Source of the DNA: Climacium dendroides
Lineage: Eukaryota > Streptophyta > Bryopsida > Hypnales > Climaciaceae
NCBI GenBank assembly: GCA_950106755.1
Contig: OX467086.1
Span: 16,262,001 to 16,326,000, forward strand
Length of the DNA: 64,000 nt
Direction of reading: 5' to 3'
A program made the translations under genes and the position numbers. The notes under the pieces were generated by a model. The model was not told where the DNA came from and searched no databases. It saw nothing but the letters and a program-made list of their open reading frames with translations. Positions 34,664 to 48,000 of the stretch are shown piece by piece (within the stretch, counting starts at the first letter, position 1; each line of letters starts with the position of its first letter).

Positions 34664-35530
34664 ACTAGCGGTTGGTGCTTGCTATGCTACGCACTCATCA
34701 TTAGAATTTTATAAGAATTTTTATGTATTAGATAGAATGTAGAACAAAAATTTCAATAAATTTTCAAATAAAAATGACCAAAATCTTTGTATAATTTTTG
34801 TTCTAAGTAAGCATATATAGAATTGTAGCATAGAAATTTATTGAATGATGAATGAAGCATATGCAATGGTAAATATTATAAAAGATACACATACATTAGT
34901 ATGCATTAGAAATTTGACTTCATTGTTACAAAAAATGGCAACCCAAATTGAAGAATTGAAAGGCAAAACTTATAAATCTCAAAAGCTTTGTAAACTACTT
35001 AGTTGTTGTGGAATCCAAAATTGCTTCAATTAAATAAATTTCTCAAAATCATTTGGTAGTAGCAATAGAAAATTGAAATCATGAAAGCTCAAAGCTCACA
35101 AAAGTACAAAATCATAGAAGTGCAAAGAAGTGTAAAGTCAAGAGAAGCAATGGAATTGTTACCTCTATAATATCATCATATGGATCCTCTTTAATATCAC
35201 CTTAATTGCAAAGACTATATTATTTCTATAATATCATTCTTTGTAAAAAGTGATATTATAGAGGTGATTGCAAACTGCTACTCTATTTCAATAATATCAC
35301 ATTGTGTGAAAATACGATTTCTATGTATGCATGATTGGAAATATTTTTACAAAATATTTTTAAAAATTATTTTAAAGACTTATTGAAATCATTATCATGC
35401 ATTCCATTCAAATATATCAAAATTTTACTAATATGTGATACAATGAATGCGTAGCATAGCAAGCATGAGCCCCTAGTATTAATAGTAGCATTTGTGATAT
35501 TACAGAGGGACTTATGATTTTAGTAGTATG
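34664..35530 (-). mobile_element. Inverted-repeat-ended element, copy 3
   Basis: Full-length copy in reverse orientation to copies 1, 2 and 4. The end at 34664 reads ACTAGCGGTTGGTGCTTGCT, and the other inverted repeat lies near 35445-35477, followed by the shared 50-bp flank up to TTTTAGTAGTATGAT. Seen on the plus strand it carries the 62-codon frame at 34845-35033. Internal GTGATATTATAGAGG motifs are conserved. About 867 bp in total. Confidence 0.65.
34845..35033 (+). CDS. Short ORF conserved between element copies
   Basis: A 62-residue frame from ATG, related to the minus-strand frame in copy 2 (shared KDTHTLVCIRNLTSLLQKMA, ATQIEELKGKTYKSQKLCK). Differences between the two copies are spread over the codons. 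No known domain. It may be the remnant of a transposon protein; coding status is uncertain. Confidence 0.25.
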   Translation: MMNEAYAMVNIIKDTHTLVCIRNLTSLLQKMATQIEELKGKTYKSQKLCKLLSCCGIQNCFN

Positions 35531-36000
35531 ATTAGTGTATGTGATGTTAAATACATTTTTTAGTGTACCTTACTTGAAGAGAGAAGAGATCCTATTTTAT
35601 ATAGAGGAGCCTCCCCTATTGTATGGGAGGCAACCCATTCCTTATCACCCCATTTTGGTAATGTAATATGCTATCTTTTCATGCGGGAAGAGATGAACAA
35701 TGTTTAATTATGGCACAATTCTTAGTACATTTGTGGCACATTACAATTGACTACAAGACTCTCAATATTGCAATCAACCCTTGGTGGATTTTGATTAGAA
35801 ATAGGAAGGTCTATATGATAGTATGGGTCAAACAAAATCTTCAACTAAAAAAATTCGAAATAATTATGTTTTAAGAAATAAAAATCTGGAAAATTATGGA
35901 AACCTTCCAAACTCTATTTCTGCACCAGGGAAAATTTCCACACTCAAGAAACCAGCCCTAGATACGTGTATCTGCTTAAGTGGTCAGAAACGGGTTGCCT
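35531..36000. other. AT-rich to GC-balanced transition
   Basis: Intergenic sequence without a recognisable gene; base composition changes over this interval into the GC-balanced island that follows. Confidence 0.35.
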
Positions 36001-36667
36001 CCGTTAGTGCAGTTGCTAGTTTACTTGATACAAAGAAAATCTGTAGTACGTCACATTATCCTCAGCAGGGTTGTCGTTCAGTATTCATGAGGGGAATAAG
36101 AGCGCGATTTCTGGATCGCTGAGTTATGGGAGAGGACGCTCCAGGCGTCCTGCCCGCCAGTCTGACGAAAGCTTAAGTTGTTTCTAACGATCTTCGTCCT
36201 ACATTCCGTAGGTGCAAAATAGTACCCTTTGGACCTTCTGGCTTCTTCGGCGTCAAGTCGGCCCTCACCTCGACTTCTGCGCTAACTTATGAGCTTCGTG
36301 CGGTGTGCGTGCTGGAGCATTGGACGTTTCGCAGCCCAGTTGTGGTGGTGGTGCAGGAAGTCCAGTGCCGGTGTGCGCCAGCCATCGTCTTGAAAGACTC
36401 CACCTTTATTTGGATGGATCGGCAAGTGCGTGTGTGCATGCATGTCCCACTCTCTCCCCAACTGAAGCAACCCCAAACCGCCACCTTCATGAGCAGTGGT
36501 GACGATGACCCCTCGGGACGCACTTGGGAGTCCACACAATCGCATGCCAAGAGTTTCCGCACCCAAGCAGGAAGAGGGGTGGCTTGGAGTTCGATCAAGG
36601 AATCCAACAATCAGGTGCGTGTCTTCACAGGTGCTGCTTCGGACGCCTACGGAGGAGTTGTGCCCCG

Positions 36668-36724
36668 TGGCCGAGCGGAGACAGATATCTGAGATACCCA
36701 CCCTTGGGTTGAGGGTTCAATACT
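36668..36724 (+). promoter_or_regulatory. Possible Pol III A-box and B-box pair
   Basis: TGGCCGAGCGG (36668-36678) fits the tRNA A-box consensus exactly, and GGTTCAATACT (36714-36724) is close to the B-box, 35 bases further on. Flanking bases do not form a tRNA cloverleaf (T-stem and acceptor fail), so it is not a functional tRNA. A tRNA-derived SINE head or a tRNA relic is possible. Confidence 0.35.
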
Positions 36725-39700
36725 GTTTGAATCTCGGCCGTGCGACACCGCATACTGAAAGCTAAATAATTCGTGCGCAAGTATTCCCCGAGCTAGAAGG
36801 ATTACGCAATCGGCTGGAAGGTTTCGGGATCAAGCTGGAGAGAGAGCAAGAGACGCATTCTACAGCCGGAAACTCTTCAAAGGTTCTGAGCACTGGTGTA
36901 CTAGCTTGGGGTTAGAAAGCTCCGTGTGCAAACTATACTTGCCCTGCTGGAGACAAGTTGAAGGATATGAGGGCAAGTCTTTCAGGTAACGTGGATCCAT
37001 GCAACCGCGGTGCCGTTGTTTCCTAAGCATTTTACAGCTTAGCACTTTCTGAAGTCGGAATGTTGTGTTACACTTTGATCACTCACGTACGGTTCAGCTG
37101 CTAGCTGGCGCTCGGTGAGCAAGCATCCACTAGCATCCAACGGGTTCACCAATATATATTAACCAGCACCACACATGCTTTGCGGATAAGCCGCTCAACT
37201 AAAACTTGGCCACAGGCTCGGCATGGGCAAGGGTTTTGTACCCTGAGTAAACTACAGTTGCGGCACTTTCTATTAGGTTAGTATGTAACGAAGCACTCTC
37301 GAATGTCGTGTCTGCGAGCTTTTTGAGCTTTCCTGAATATGGAATGTGTACCATGCATGGAAAGCTAGGATTATGTAGTATTGTCTCCGTCTGCGGAACG
37401 TGGCGGGTTCAAATATGTACACTTGGGGTTGCTTCAGGAGCAATTGGACCGCACTCGGCGAGTTTGAAATTTAATGCCCATTCAGGAATGGACGGGATCA
37501 GATAGTCCACCGACGCCTAAGACAACGCGGGGGTTCTCACTATTCTCGAGGGTGCTAAAATCCGAGGACGGCACTGATGTCTCGAAACCAGGCGATTATG
37601 TCTCGATCATCAAACCGTCCGATCTGAAGTTTACTAGGGTTGCACTGTTTCTCGGTCTTCATGTATGTATCAATTTGGTAATATCTTGAAAACAGAGGCA
37701 CAGATGATTTCAATTCCCCGAGAAGAGCCCTGACTGCCCTGTTAGTCCTTGTATATTCTTACTAATTCCAACGTTTTTGGATTGCAGAGAATATGGGCAA
37801 CATAGATCGATTCATGCAGCAAGACTTGAGACCAATTTAGTCATGTTGAAGAAATCGGCGATTGCACAGTATTCAATGTGTGGTATGCTTTTCCTCGGTC
37901 CCTGAGTACACTGCGGTTGACGAGTTTCGAGTGAGGAAATTGTAATTGAATGAGTCTCAACTCTGAGTACAGTGAGTGGAAAGTGATTTATTGGTTGCTA
38001 GGTTTGTTGGTTGATCCACTTTCACTTGCTAATATGCGCTATGTGCAATGCATGCGGTCAAGAGTCGTGAAACATAAGTCTGAGAGGGTAGCAAATTTTG
38101 GATGTCGATCCAGGTTGACTTGTAATCCGAGATGACGCTACTGTCCTCGCCAGTTACAGAGTGATTACTGAAGTTATGACAATCGCTGTACAAACATCGT
38201 TGACCAGTTACGACAGATAGCGAGGTACTTCAATTCAAATTTTGCAATTGACTAGTATTACAAGCTCGACATAACCACCTTCTAGGAATGGCAAGAGCTC
38301 GCAGAACAATCATCGGAACCTCATGCTTTCAGAGAGATGTGATTCTTACAGCCGTCTTGCTAATTGGTATATTGGTTTCAGATATATTCAGGTAAAGCAA
38401 CTGCCAAACTGGAATGATATTAACAGAAATCCAATGCTATGATCACATAGAAGTGCTAAATATGTCTTAGTTGGTTTTCACATTTTAGATTCTGTATGTG
38501 CACGAAGAACTTGACAATGGCGTGAAGGTGGAAGACTGGAAGCTCTAATTAGATAGTCTGAAGTGGAACCGCCATAGACTTGCAAACACCTAGATCATGT
38601 AAAACCAATCTTACTATGTTAATGTCAACGGTTAGCAATGCCTTTGTTTTGCTAATAGGTGATGCCTCTCAAGGACTTTGTGTATCTCCGTCAATAAGAT
38701 AACAACTTCAGAGCCAGATCATATTGAATCCCCTGTGTGGAAATGTACACAGTGGGTACATGGTCCCACACCATACATTTTTCACGGACGGGATTCAACA
38801 TGAACTGGCCGTGCTTTGGAACTTAATGTGAAACTCCTGAATGCGGACTGAAACTTCGTGGATGGGGTGGAAACAGTATCCGGTCTCAAGAGAACTACAG
38901 TCAAATTCTTTAATTTTTGCGTGTTTCAGAGAGGAATGGCCAAATCGTGACATTTATTTGTGCAGAGCTTTAAATACTAGGACCGGTTTAGATCTGAGGT
39001 TAGAGACCGGCGTCTGGAATGTCAATCTCTTGGAATTTCGCCAGTTTGACGTTTGAACTTGTTTAATTTGTGTTCGGGCAGACCCAGTTGAATGACAACA
39101 GATATTTTCTAGTAGTTAAGACGTACGGTGAAGGACAGCAGCTTGGACAGCAGATAAATATATAAGGCGGTAGATACGGACAGGATATGTCTTTTTGATT
39201 GTCCTCTATGTACACAACTTCTTAAACCAGAGACTGCCAACTTTTGTTTCGTCCAACTGAAGCACCAGACCTGAGGACTTTGTCGCGTTATGACATCAAT
39301 ATTTGCAGTCGGTCTCTGTAAGCAATGCAGCTCAAGAGTCAACAATCCATATTGGTATAAGCTTAGTACTGTATTTGAAGTTATAAGTTTCTTCCGAGTG
39401 CTAATGACGTACTCATGTCAGTATGTCAACCACTTTAGGTTAGCGAAACAGTCCACAAGCTAGTATCTTTGTATAATCATATATAGAGACGTACTTGAAC
39501 TCGGTACCGCGCTCGGTATCATGTCAGTGAGGGGAGCGTGAATTCTATTAAGAAGCGATTCTGTGTTCTCCACTGTCCTGCTAGCCTGTTGATCGATGTT
39601 TCGCATTGCTCGGAAAGAGAGACGCATCTAAGTAAGCACAACTCTCGACTGATGCCTCGAGTTTAAGAAGTTGTGTACATTGAGGACGACCAACGATTTT

Positions 39701-40810
39701 TAACGTCAAATTTGCAGTGGGAACTAGAATATCAGATTGCCATTCTGAAGACCACTTCAATGAAGAAGATCAACGAGCCTGAGGGACTCCTGAAATACAG
39801 GAGGCTGGCTAGGGTTTCTTTTTTCCTCAAGAGAGAATATTCTCGACCTTGACCGGATTCCTAATTTTCTAAAAGTGGGGCGTGACGTCATGACCAGTCA
39901 CTGTTCTCGAAGCAGGCTATCGACCTCTGGGATCGACTTACGAGACCCCTTCTTCCTGAACTCTATCGAAACCCCAATTCTAAAATGCTTGCAGTCGTTG
40001 GCGTTATTCAGCTCCTAGACTGGCACCCTCAGTCCTGTGAGTATCCTGCTCTCAAATTTGTGTTCAAATTGCATTGTATATTGTGTTGTGAGTGTTCTGA
40101 AGAAACTGAGTGCGAGTTTGTATCTATCGAGGTCCCATTTCATAATCATCGGTTAATCTTGTTGTATATATTCTTGTGTTGGGCTGAAAGCTGATCTCTG
40201 AATCAGAGATTGGTATGCAGTTCAGATTCGTGTAGCTGGTTTGTTGGTCGACTGCGTGTCATATGCCCGAAACCTAAGGCAAATCCATCTTTCAGCTAAG
40301 GAATTGCCAAAACATGTTGCAGTTCATTGGTCTGCATTTCCCTCCAGCAATGGTAGCTAATCATGTGGCCAGGTGAATCTACGCACTACTCGGGAGTTCC
40401 CACTTCCTCACATGTGCTGCAATCCGCCTTTTCTGTGACTCTGTGTCAGTATTAATAGGGTTAACTCAAGTTACTTGGTGATTGGTCGGAAGTCTGGAAG
40501 CCTGATCGATAAACACTCCCGGTCGTATTCACTTCAAGATCTCGATCGAGGTTGATCTAAAACTGAGACCTTGTGATTTCAGAAATCATTGTAGCATGGA
40601 GTCGTTGTCTTACCTCCGACTATCCCACCCTGGAATTTATCGGCTTGAGGGTTAGAATTTTAAAACTTGAATTTCGTTACAGTGGTGCAATGCCGGCGAC
40701 CAAAATTTGTGATATATGTATACTGAAAGGTCTAAAGGCATCGGAATACCATCAGTTTAACGAAATTGACGTTCTAGACATTGAAGTGACGCTCCATCCA
40801 GGAAAAAAAA

Positions 40811-40894
40811 GGGACTCTCTGTCTCAATATAATACCGGTGTTTCACTTGTAATTTACAAAGGAAACACCGGTATTATTTTGAGACAGAGGGAGT
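40811..40894. mobile_element. Stowaway-like MITE
   Basis: An 84-bp hairpin whose arms (CTCTGTCTCAATATAATACC and the near-perfect reverse complement ending GAGACAGAGGGAGT) are typical of Stowaway MITEs, whose ends read CTCCCTC(C/T)GTC. TA follows the right end. The left TA target base pair has changed. Stowaway elements belong to the Tc1/mariner superfamily and have no coding capacity. Confidence 0.75.
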
Positions 40895-42900
40895 AACGTA
40901 CAAACATGAAGTGTGCCATGTTACGTCATTGTAGAACTAATTTCAGTAAAATGCACTTGTTTACACTTCCAACTGAAAGCTTAGATCTATACGAGTCCTA
41001 GTTTTTGAGCCTTGTGCAGTTGTGCGCTTGAACCCTGAATGGCGCCAATTCCAAGAATTTGACCAACTAAGTTACTTTGTCTGAGCCCTGCAAATATTGA
41101 CGGGCCTTCTGCTGGCAGATTATTGATCTCAACACTACGTACAGTTTGTAGGAGACGAGTGGCCTACATCACTCGTCGATTCGCTGATGATTGTCTGCTT
41201 GGTTGTCCAGTTACAGGTTTAACTTGTAATCCTGTTAATCGCATGTATACTGTAAAGAGGTTCTACGAATTGACGACCATTCTCTGATTGACTAATGCTT
41301 CATGTTGGTTCACTTGCGCCTGTTTGGGACGAATGGTTAAGTCACTGTTAATCGTTGTATCTACAACAGCTGTTGTCCTTAGTTCACCGTCGGATGAAAG
41401 TTTTTGAGCATATCTCAATTTTCGGAAAATGTAGCTGCCACAAAATGGAAGTAGGTTGAACCCAAACATTCAATTTGAACTTCTGTTGAGCTTGCATTAA
41501 TTGTTTCTTGCCCGACCTTTAATCTCTTAATTTGCTTCTTGCAGGCACAGATCATGTTTTGATAGGACTTGGAAGACTTAGACTACACATGATCGAACTA
41601 CTGAGGTTACTTCTGAAACTGTTTCATAAAATCGTTTCGTTTGAAAACGTTCAAGAGATCACTGATGGATTCATCTTCTAGCACTGGGTAGTCATTCTCG
41701 ACTACTCCTGTAATAATTTAGATAGCTCCGAACAGACACATTTTGCATTCTAACTTGACGATATGATCATTGTAAGAATTAGCTTGTCTGTGTTGAGAAA
41801 TGACGGTCAAACCATCGTAGCTATGAGTCAGTCATTATTTGTTTCTTGACAGCTGACTCACTTTATCTTCACCCTCCCATGCAGGAATTGTGGAGTCCTA
41901 CAAGGGATCAAAACAACCATAACACCCCATTCTGATATGGGATCATTTCAATGGATAAGATGGGTCCGATCTTGTCTTCTTCACCAACCTAAGTAATTTT
42001 CATGCTTCTGTAAGTAAATATACAACTATCCCCTCCCTGACTCCTGTTTGTATTTGCAGACGACCAATGAATACGAATGTGCGAGGCATACGCCTGGTGT
42101 TCTGGTTCTTTTCTTTCACTTGGTTTCATTTATTACCCGATTTATTAATTTATTTTTGTATATATATGAAACACATGAAAGTACTTTAATCCATCTGGAA
42201 TTCGATCCCCTTAACATGATTTATTAATTGAAATTTCAAAATTAAGCACAGATAGAGAAACTCTGTTGCACCCCTGTTTAAATTTGGATAAACCCTGCAT
42301 TTGATCTGCATTCAAGGTGCAATCAAGGGCCTCTACTCAATCTATAATGCATGCGTATTCCCGTTTATTTTGGAACCTGTTTTCAGCCGGTTCCTCTCTC
42401 GTGGTGTCGTTACCTTGCACAAGCAGTGTAACGGCTTTTCTCTTCGTCGTACGCACACTAGTTGTCTTCTAATGTTGAACTGTTGAATACCGCTTTGATG
42501 CTTTGTCTTGTAACGCTTGATACCTGAAATAGAAAAGGCTCGGTGTGGCCTAGTAACAGAAATAGTATAGAATTCAGTCCGCAAGATTCTCAGTGTGGTT
42601 TATGCCTTGCATTTGGAAGCGAAGAGAATTTTTTTTTAAAATTTTTAAATTTTGGAAACAAAAGGAGCAAGTCCAATTTTGCCAAACAGGATGTTGTTCT
42701 ATTTCAGAGGTCATGTTCCTACGATGCAAGCGTAGCCTGGTAACGAACAGAACACTGTCCATAGAAGGTCGCCGTAACTAAAGATTCTTGTGAACAGTTG
42801 TAGGAAAGTATTGGCCATTTTCTTCATTTAACATTCGAAAGGGACGGAAGCCCTTCGCCTAAAAGAAAGGGGAGACAGTTCAAACCAGCCTAAGTGGTCA

Positions 42901-45000
42901 TAGGCTGACAATATTACATCTGCATAATTCCCTTTTACATGGTACTCTCAGATCTTTTTAATCTTTGATCTTATCACATGGAGATACAACTTTTTCACTA
43001 TGACATAAATTTGAGTGTGTGATGTGTGTGCTATAGTTCACACTATGAACAAATTGGTTCTAGGAGCTTTTTTTACCACAAATTTCTCATTCATCCAAAC
43101 CAATAAAAAAAAATTTGTATGATGAATTTGACGAATTTGATGAATTTGAGGTAAATAATATATCATTGTAAAGACATTAGCAAAACTAAAAATTCAAACC
43201 CTATTTGCTAAGGGATTAATGTCTATTGATAGTTTGAAAAATGTGGAAGATATTTAATTTTGTTGTTTCTAAGGTAATAATAAAAAAATTTGAATGTATC
43301 AATTCTTCCTTTGAAAAATGTTGGAATTGGGGTTGAATTTTTTTTTTTTTTTTGAGAAATGTCATATTTGAAATGAAATTGTTTGGTTACTTGAAGTTGC
43401 TTATATAGTGTCTTATTTTTTCTTAATTAAAGCTACAAAGACTAAGCAATGAAAATTTTAGATCTTATAAGAAAGAATTCAAAATTTTAGTCTTTTTTTT
43501 CTTATTAACCTAACATTTATTAATAGAAAGAAGGAACATTAAATTACAATACTAGAACTTGTTAAAGGCTTAAAGATGATAGTCCAAATCTTTCTTTTTC
43601 CTTGTGATTTTTAGTACATACTACATACTTGAGATTGTTTAAAATGGCATAGCAATTTAGATTTTAATTTCTTCATATAAATGGAAAAATTCTTTAAGAA
43701 GATATAAGTGATATTTTAGTCTTAATTTTTTGGTCTACTTACTTAGCTTATGTATCAAAATAAATTGAGCACACTTGTTGCAGTCCCTATTTATAAGTTT
43801 ATAATCTATTAGACTATCATTGGAACTTGAAAAGTATGAGTATGAATTGTGTTGTTAAGCCATTAGATTTTATTTAAGTAGATTTAAGATGATTGATTAT
43901 AAAATGGAACATTAATATACTTAATAAAAGTATAGTTTTATAGTCCATTAAATTTTTAAAATAATCTAAAAAAACAAAAGATATCACTATGAATCCAATT
44001 AATTTTTTTCCTTTTACAGATAGAAAATCCTTCTATTACAACTTGTTTTAATAAGACAATGGAAACTTGTAAAGCTGTTACATCTTATCAAAGATTAAAA
44101 GTGTTACTTGGTGTGGATTTTGAAATTGAAGTCTTCTTAGCAAACTACAATTAAACCTTAGCAATTGTAAAATTACATTAAAGTAATGATTTGCTACTAG
44201 AAGAAAATTCAACATTGATCGAAGTGCATAACATAAAAGATTGAAAGGATTGAAAAACGACCCCTATTTTTTTATGATCATGTACGTCTTATCCCAAAAG
44301 GTAGCAACGATAGATCATCTACAAGGATGACAATATTACTAAGTGCATTTTTCTTATATTTTGATTATTGTATCATGTTTATCCAATTAAATTCTCATCT
44401 TAAAAATTATTTGTTGTATTTTAGAGTAATTGAATAAATATGTATTATAAGAAATATGATATAGATATTTTTAAAATGAAGTTTCATTTATAGTGACAAA
44501 GGCTAAGTGACAAAAATCACAAAAAAGAGTCTATAATTAAAGTGAAAAGTATTGAAGTTTGATTAGGTTGTGTAAATCTAAAGTATTTGCTTTGGTACTT
44601 AGGATAGTCATACACTCATGCTTTTAAAATGGTGATTTCCAAATCCTCTAAATTATCATATTTTAACGCAAAGAGCTCTAAAGAGTGATAGTAGGATTAG
44701 TATAGGTTTAAAGATTGTGGTGGATGATTGGAAAGCAAGTTAAAAAGGTGTCAATGTCTTTAAGTTTGTCATTTAATCCTAGACCTTTATGACCACATCT
44801 TTTATTTGTATATTTGTGTTGTGTTTATATTTTGATATTAGAGCAATTGACTTATTGACTACACTATCATATTTCTCTTAAACTTTGTACCATAGTACTT
44901 CTATAGTGTATATGGATATACATAGAATGCCTAGTGGAACATACTGTCACCCACAATACTCTACTCTTCATTTTTTATGGTCCTTGAACGAGATTTATAA
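42901..45000. other. AT-rich spacer, no gene seen
   Basis: About 2.1 kb of AT-rich DNA between two GC-balanced islands. Near 43115-43150 there is a short 9-bp tandem (GAATTTGAY), and at 43338-43352 a run of T. No ORF of note. Confidence 0.4.
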
Positions 45001-48000
45001 TTGTATGGATATGCAATTGTATTTCAGTAATCTGTACTCTACGTAATTTGACAGATCTTTGTACGATATATATACATACGGTGTCTAAGGAAGCTTAAAG
45101 GGTTGACAAATGTATAAGCAATTGCTACCGTCATATAAAAACACGGGTCGGTGACAGGAATAGTACTGTCAACCAGCACTGTAGGATACGGTTACTATAA
45201 CTGCAACTGCAATCCAGTCGAAGACTCACAGCAGATCGGGCATTGGTCCCTGCGACCAAATAATGGTCGTAGAAGAGCAAATAATGGTCCTAATAATGGT
45301 CCTAGCAAGCTCGTGGTCGAAGATATTGTCAAAGACTTTATCAGGTCATGTATTTTCTGGGCAGTGTAAACTGCGCAGTCATTGTAGTTTCCTCTGGAAG
45401 AGGATGCAACATGCTCTAAGTAATTTCTTCTTTCAGGAAATCATGTTGCAAGGAAGCTGCTGAAAACTTCCTGTTGATCGAGACCGTTTGATTGTGGTTT
45501 GGTTTTCTAAATTCCGGGACCAAAAGTGTCTACATGAGGTATGTACGTTCTGCACTGGCATTGGAACAAGTCTGTTCAGGTAGACAGTGATACCCAATTG
45601 CTTTGGCAAACCAGTGCAATCAGTCTTAACTGGAGGATGGAGTACTGGATCTGCGGAAGGAATCAATAATTGCTGGATTATTTCTCTTGGTAGGACACGC
45701 AAAATCGATATGTGCGGAACTAAGGTGTATTTTCTGAACATATCTTAAGCTGCCCAGATAGAATCGTTTCACTTTTCCGAAGAAGAAGATGAAGATATTA
45801 GTACAGTACTGTTGGTTTGCTATTAATTAGTTGTACGTACAGTCTCGATCAACTTAGAGTTGTAGCTGTCGTTTTACAACTACTCAACGTAGACTTGTGC
45901 GTGTCATTTTCAACTGGTAACACATTAACTGACAATAATGGACTTGCTATTTTCCCACTGAAGTGCTGCTCAGTTGTTGTGATTTCGCTAACGGAACCAG
46001 CAAAGTGCACGTGGAGAGGTTGATTGGAATAGTGATTCTTAGAAGTCACAGGGTTGCAGTGAGACGCCAGTCTCAGTAAGCTGATCTAAGTGACCAAGTT
46101 GAGAAAAGGCACGTAGCGTAAGAGATGCATTAAGAGTTCATCCTAACATTCTTGATCGCTTTGTAGGTTGTTCAATTTACTTACCAAGGATATGCTTACT
46201 GTTAGGATTCCCTGCCAGATGAAATATGTCGCTGGTAGTAGTCACTTTTGCTTCATGTTCACTTTACGAGCTTTGAGGATTTCACGTAAGAGGTAATGCA
46301 GTAGTTGTACCTTGTCAGTGCCGCGCACATATTTTTGGATTAAGGTAACAAGATCAAATATTCAAATTCGCTATGTTGTCACGGTTCTCAGGGCGGAAAT
46401 TGTGACACTTAACGGGAGAGAGCCCCGATAGTAGTAGAGATTTAGTTTTCAAGAGGCTTGCTTCTGAAGGTCAATGTCGTGAATATCCTCCCATCTGACA
46501 AAATTGGCGTTGTATCTTTGAATGATGTTTAGACCTTCTCTATCTTGCTTCCAAATTTATTAGAGCTCTCCGTGTATATACAGGAGCTCCGCACATTTTG
46601 ATAAAAGGTCATTTTCATTATATTGATGGATAATTATTCACAGCATTAGATCGGAGCTTCTCAAAGACGTGAATGTGTATTGAAACTTCGATCAATAGCA
46701 GTTCTAGTTTACAAAGCAGAACTGTGACACAAAACTGTAGAAAAGCTCTGTTCAAATCGCGTCAATATAACGAAACTGTCCCAAATCCTTAGAACTCCAC
46801 ATATTTACATGGTAAATTGCTAATTGGCCAGATTTACAACAAGATCTCAAATTTCGATTGAAACATGATGCACTTTATTCTGAAAATTGAATTAATTTGT
46901 GGGGGTGCAATCAGGTTGATAGAAATGAACAAGTTAGCTGTCGGAGCGTCAGGATGCGTTACAAGTTCTCTACTTGCCCGTCTACCATGTGAACCAGTGG
47001 TCCTGGAAAGATGCTCATGATCAACTTCAGATTATCAGTGGAGGTTTTGCAGGTACAGATGTACAGATGACAGACTGAAAGTCTTACTAAAAACTGACTG
47101 CTGCACTTCTCAATCATTGTACAGAATATCCAAATTGTCCTTAAGTGGATAGGAGTGTAGGTGACTCATGAATGTCGCATATTGAACTGACTGGCTGAGG
47201 CTGGATCTCACTGACTGCAGCAATATATCATCATGTCATTTTCTTGTTTACAACTCTACATCGACCAACACGCAGCCAGCTGTTTTGAGGGTGGGAATTA
47301 ATTGTCCACACAGTCTCTCACTGCGTGTACATCTAAATATACAAGTTCGAAAACATTCAAGAAGTGCCGCTAATCTTATCATCAGATAGGAATCTACCAT
47401 CAATAATTACTTCCTTGCGTTCAATGTATGTAGAGATGTTAAACTGTTATCGTCATGTTCGTTATATGGCAAACTTCAGAATGCCGAAATGATACGTTCA
47501 AGTGCTGAAAGTTCCAAGCTGCTCAGGTTGGATCTTTTAAGTTTCGGAACAAAATACTCTAAAACAGGTCAGACAGGTATACAGTAGATCCAGTTCAGGT
47601 ACAGGCACCCTAAACTGCTCCAGTAGAGGACGAACGACATAAAATCCGGGGTCTTACGAATCTCATCAAACTCATTTCTGAAGCAGTTTGCATTTTATTC
47701 TGAAAACAAGTTCCGATTGTTTGGTTTTCAGTGTCCAGCACATGCTTTTGTTAGGAAACGTACATTCAAGACATCATTCTAAGTGAAATTGACTATCATT
47801 CAAGAGTGTGGGGTATCTCTGTTGAAAGGTGAAATCCAGCAAAGACTCCATAAATGGTCACATTTGAGAAATCATGCGTTTCAAAGCACCAAATTTGTGA
47901 CATCCAAGGGCACACTCAGACTCTAGAAGCTAACCTTGGACCAGCACAGATCTGTGGTTCCGGAAGATCATCTGAAACAATGCCAATCTCTGGAAATTAT

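Larger units (their letters stand above)
36001..42900. other. GC-balanced island without recognisable protein genes
   Basis: About 6.9 kb of sequence with clearly higher G+C than the flanks. The longest frames (a 139-codon minus frame at 36282-36701 and a 129-codon plus frame at 36303-36692) overlap each other, lack domains and look fortuitous. Strings resembling splice acceptors (TTGCAG before 37787 and 41543) are present. It could be a long non-coding transcript unit, introns of a gene outside my recognition, or old gene-space DNA. It contains a possible Pol III promoter and one MITE. Confidence 0.4.

Noticed and set aside
36282..36701. 139-codon minus-strand ORF in the GC island
   Set aside because: It overlaps plus-strand ORFs of 129 and 65 codons, has no domain or sensible composition, and lacks an intron-exon context. 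It is likely a chance frame in GC-richer DNA.
36661..36750. A tRNA gene (Leu/Ser-like A-box)
   Set aside because: The T-stem and acceptor stem do not pair and the anticodon arm cannot be placed. Kept only as a possible Pol III promoter relic.
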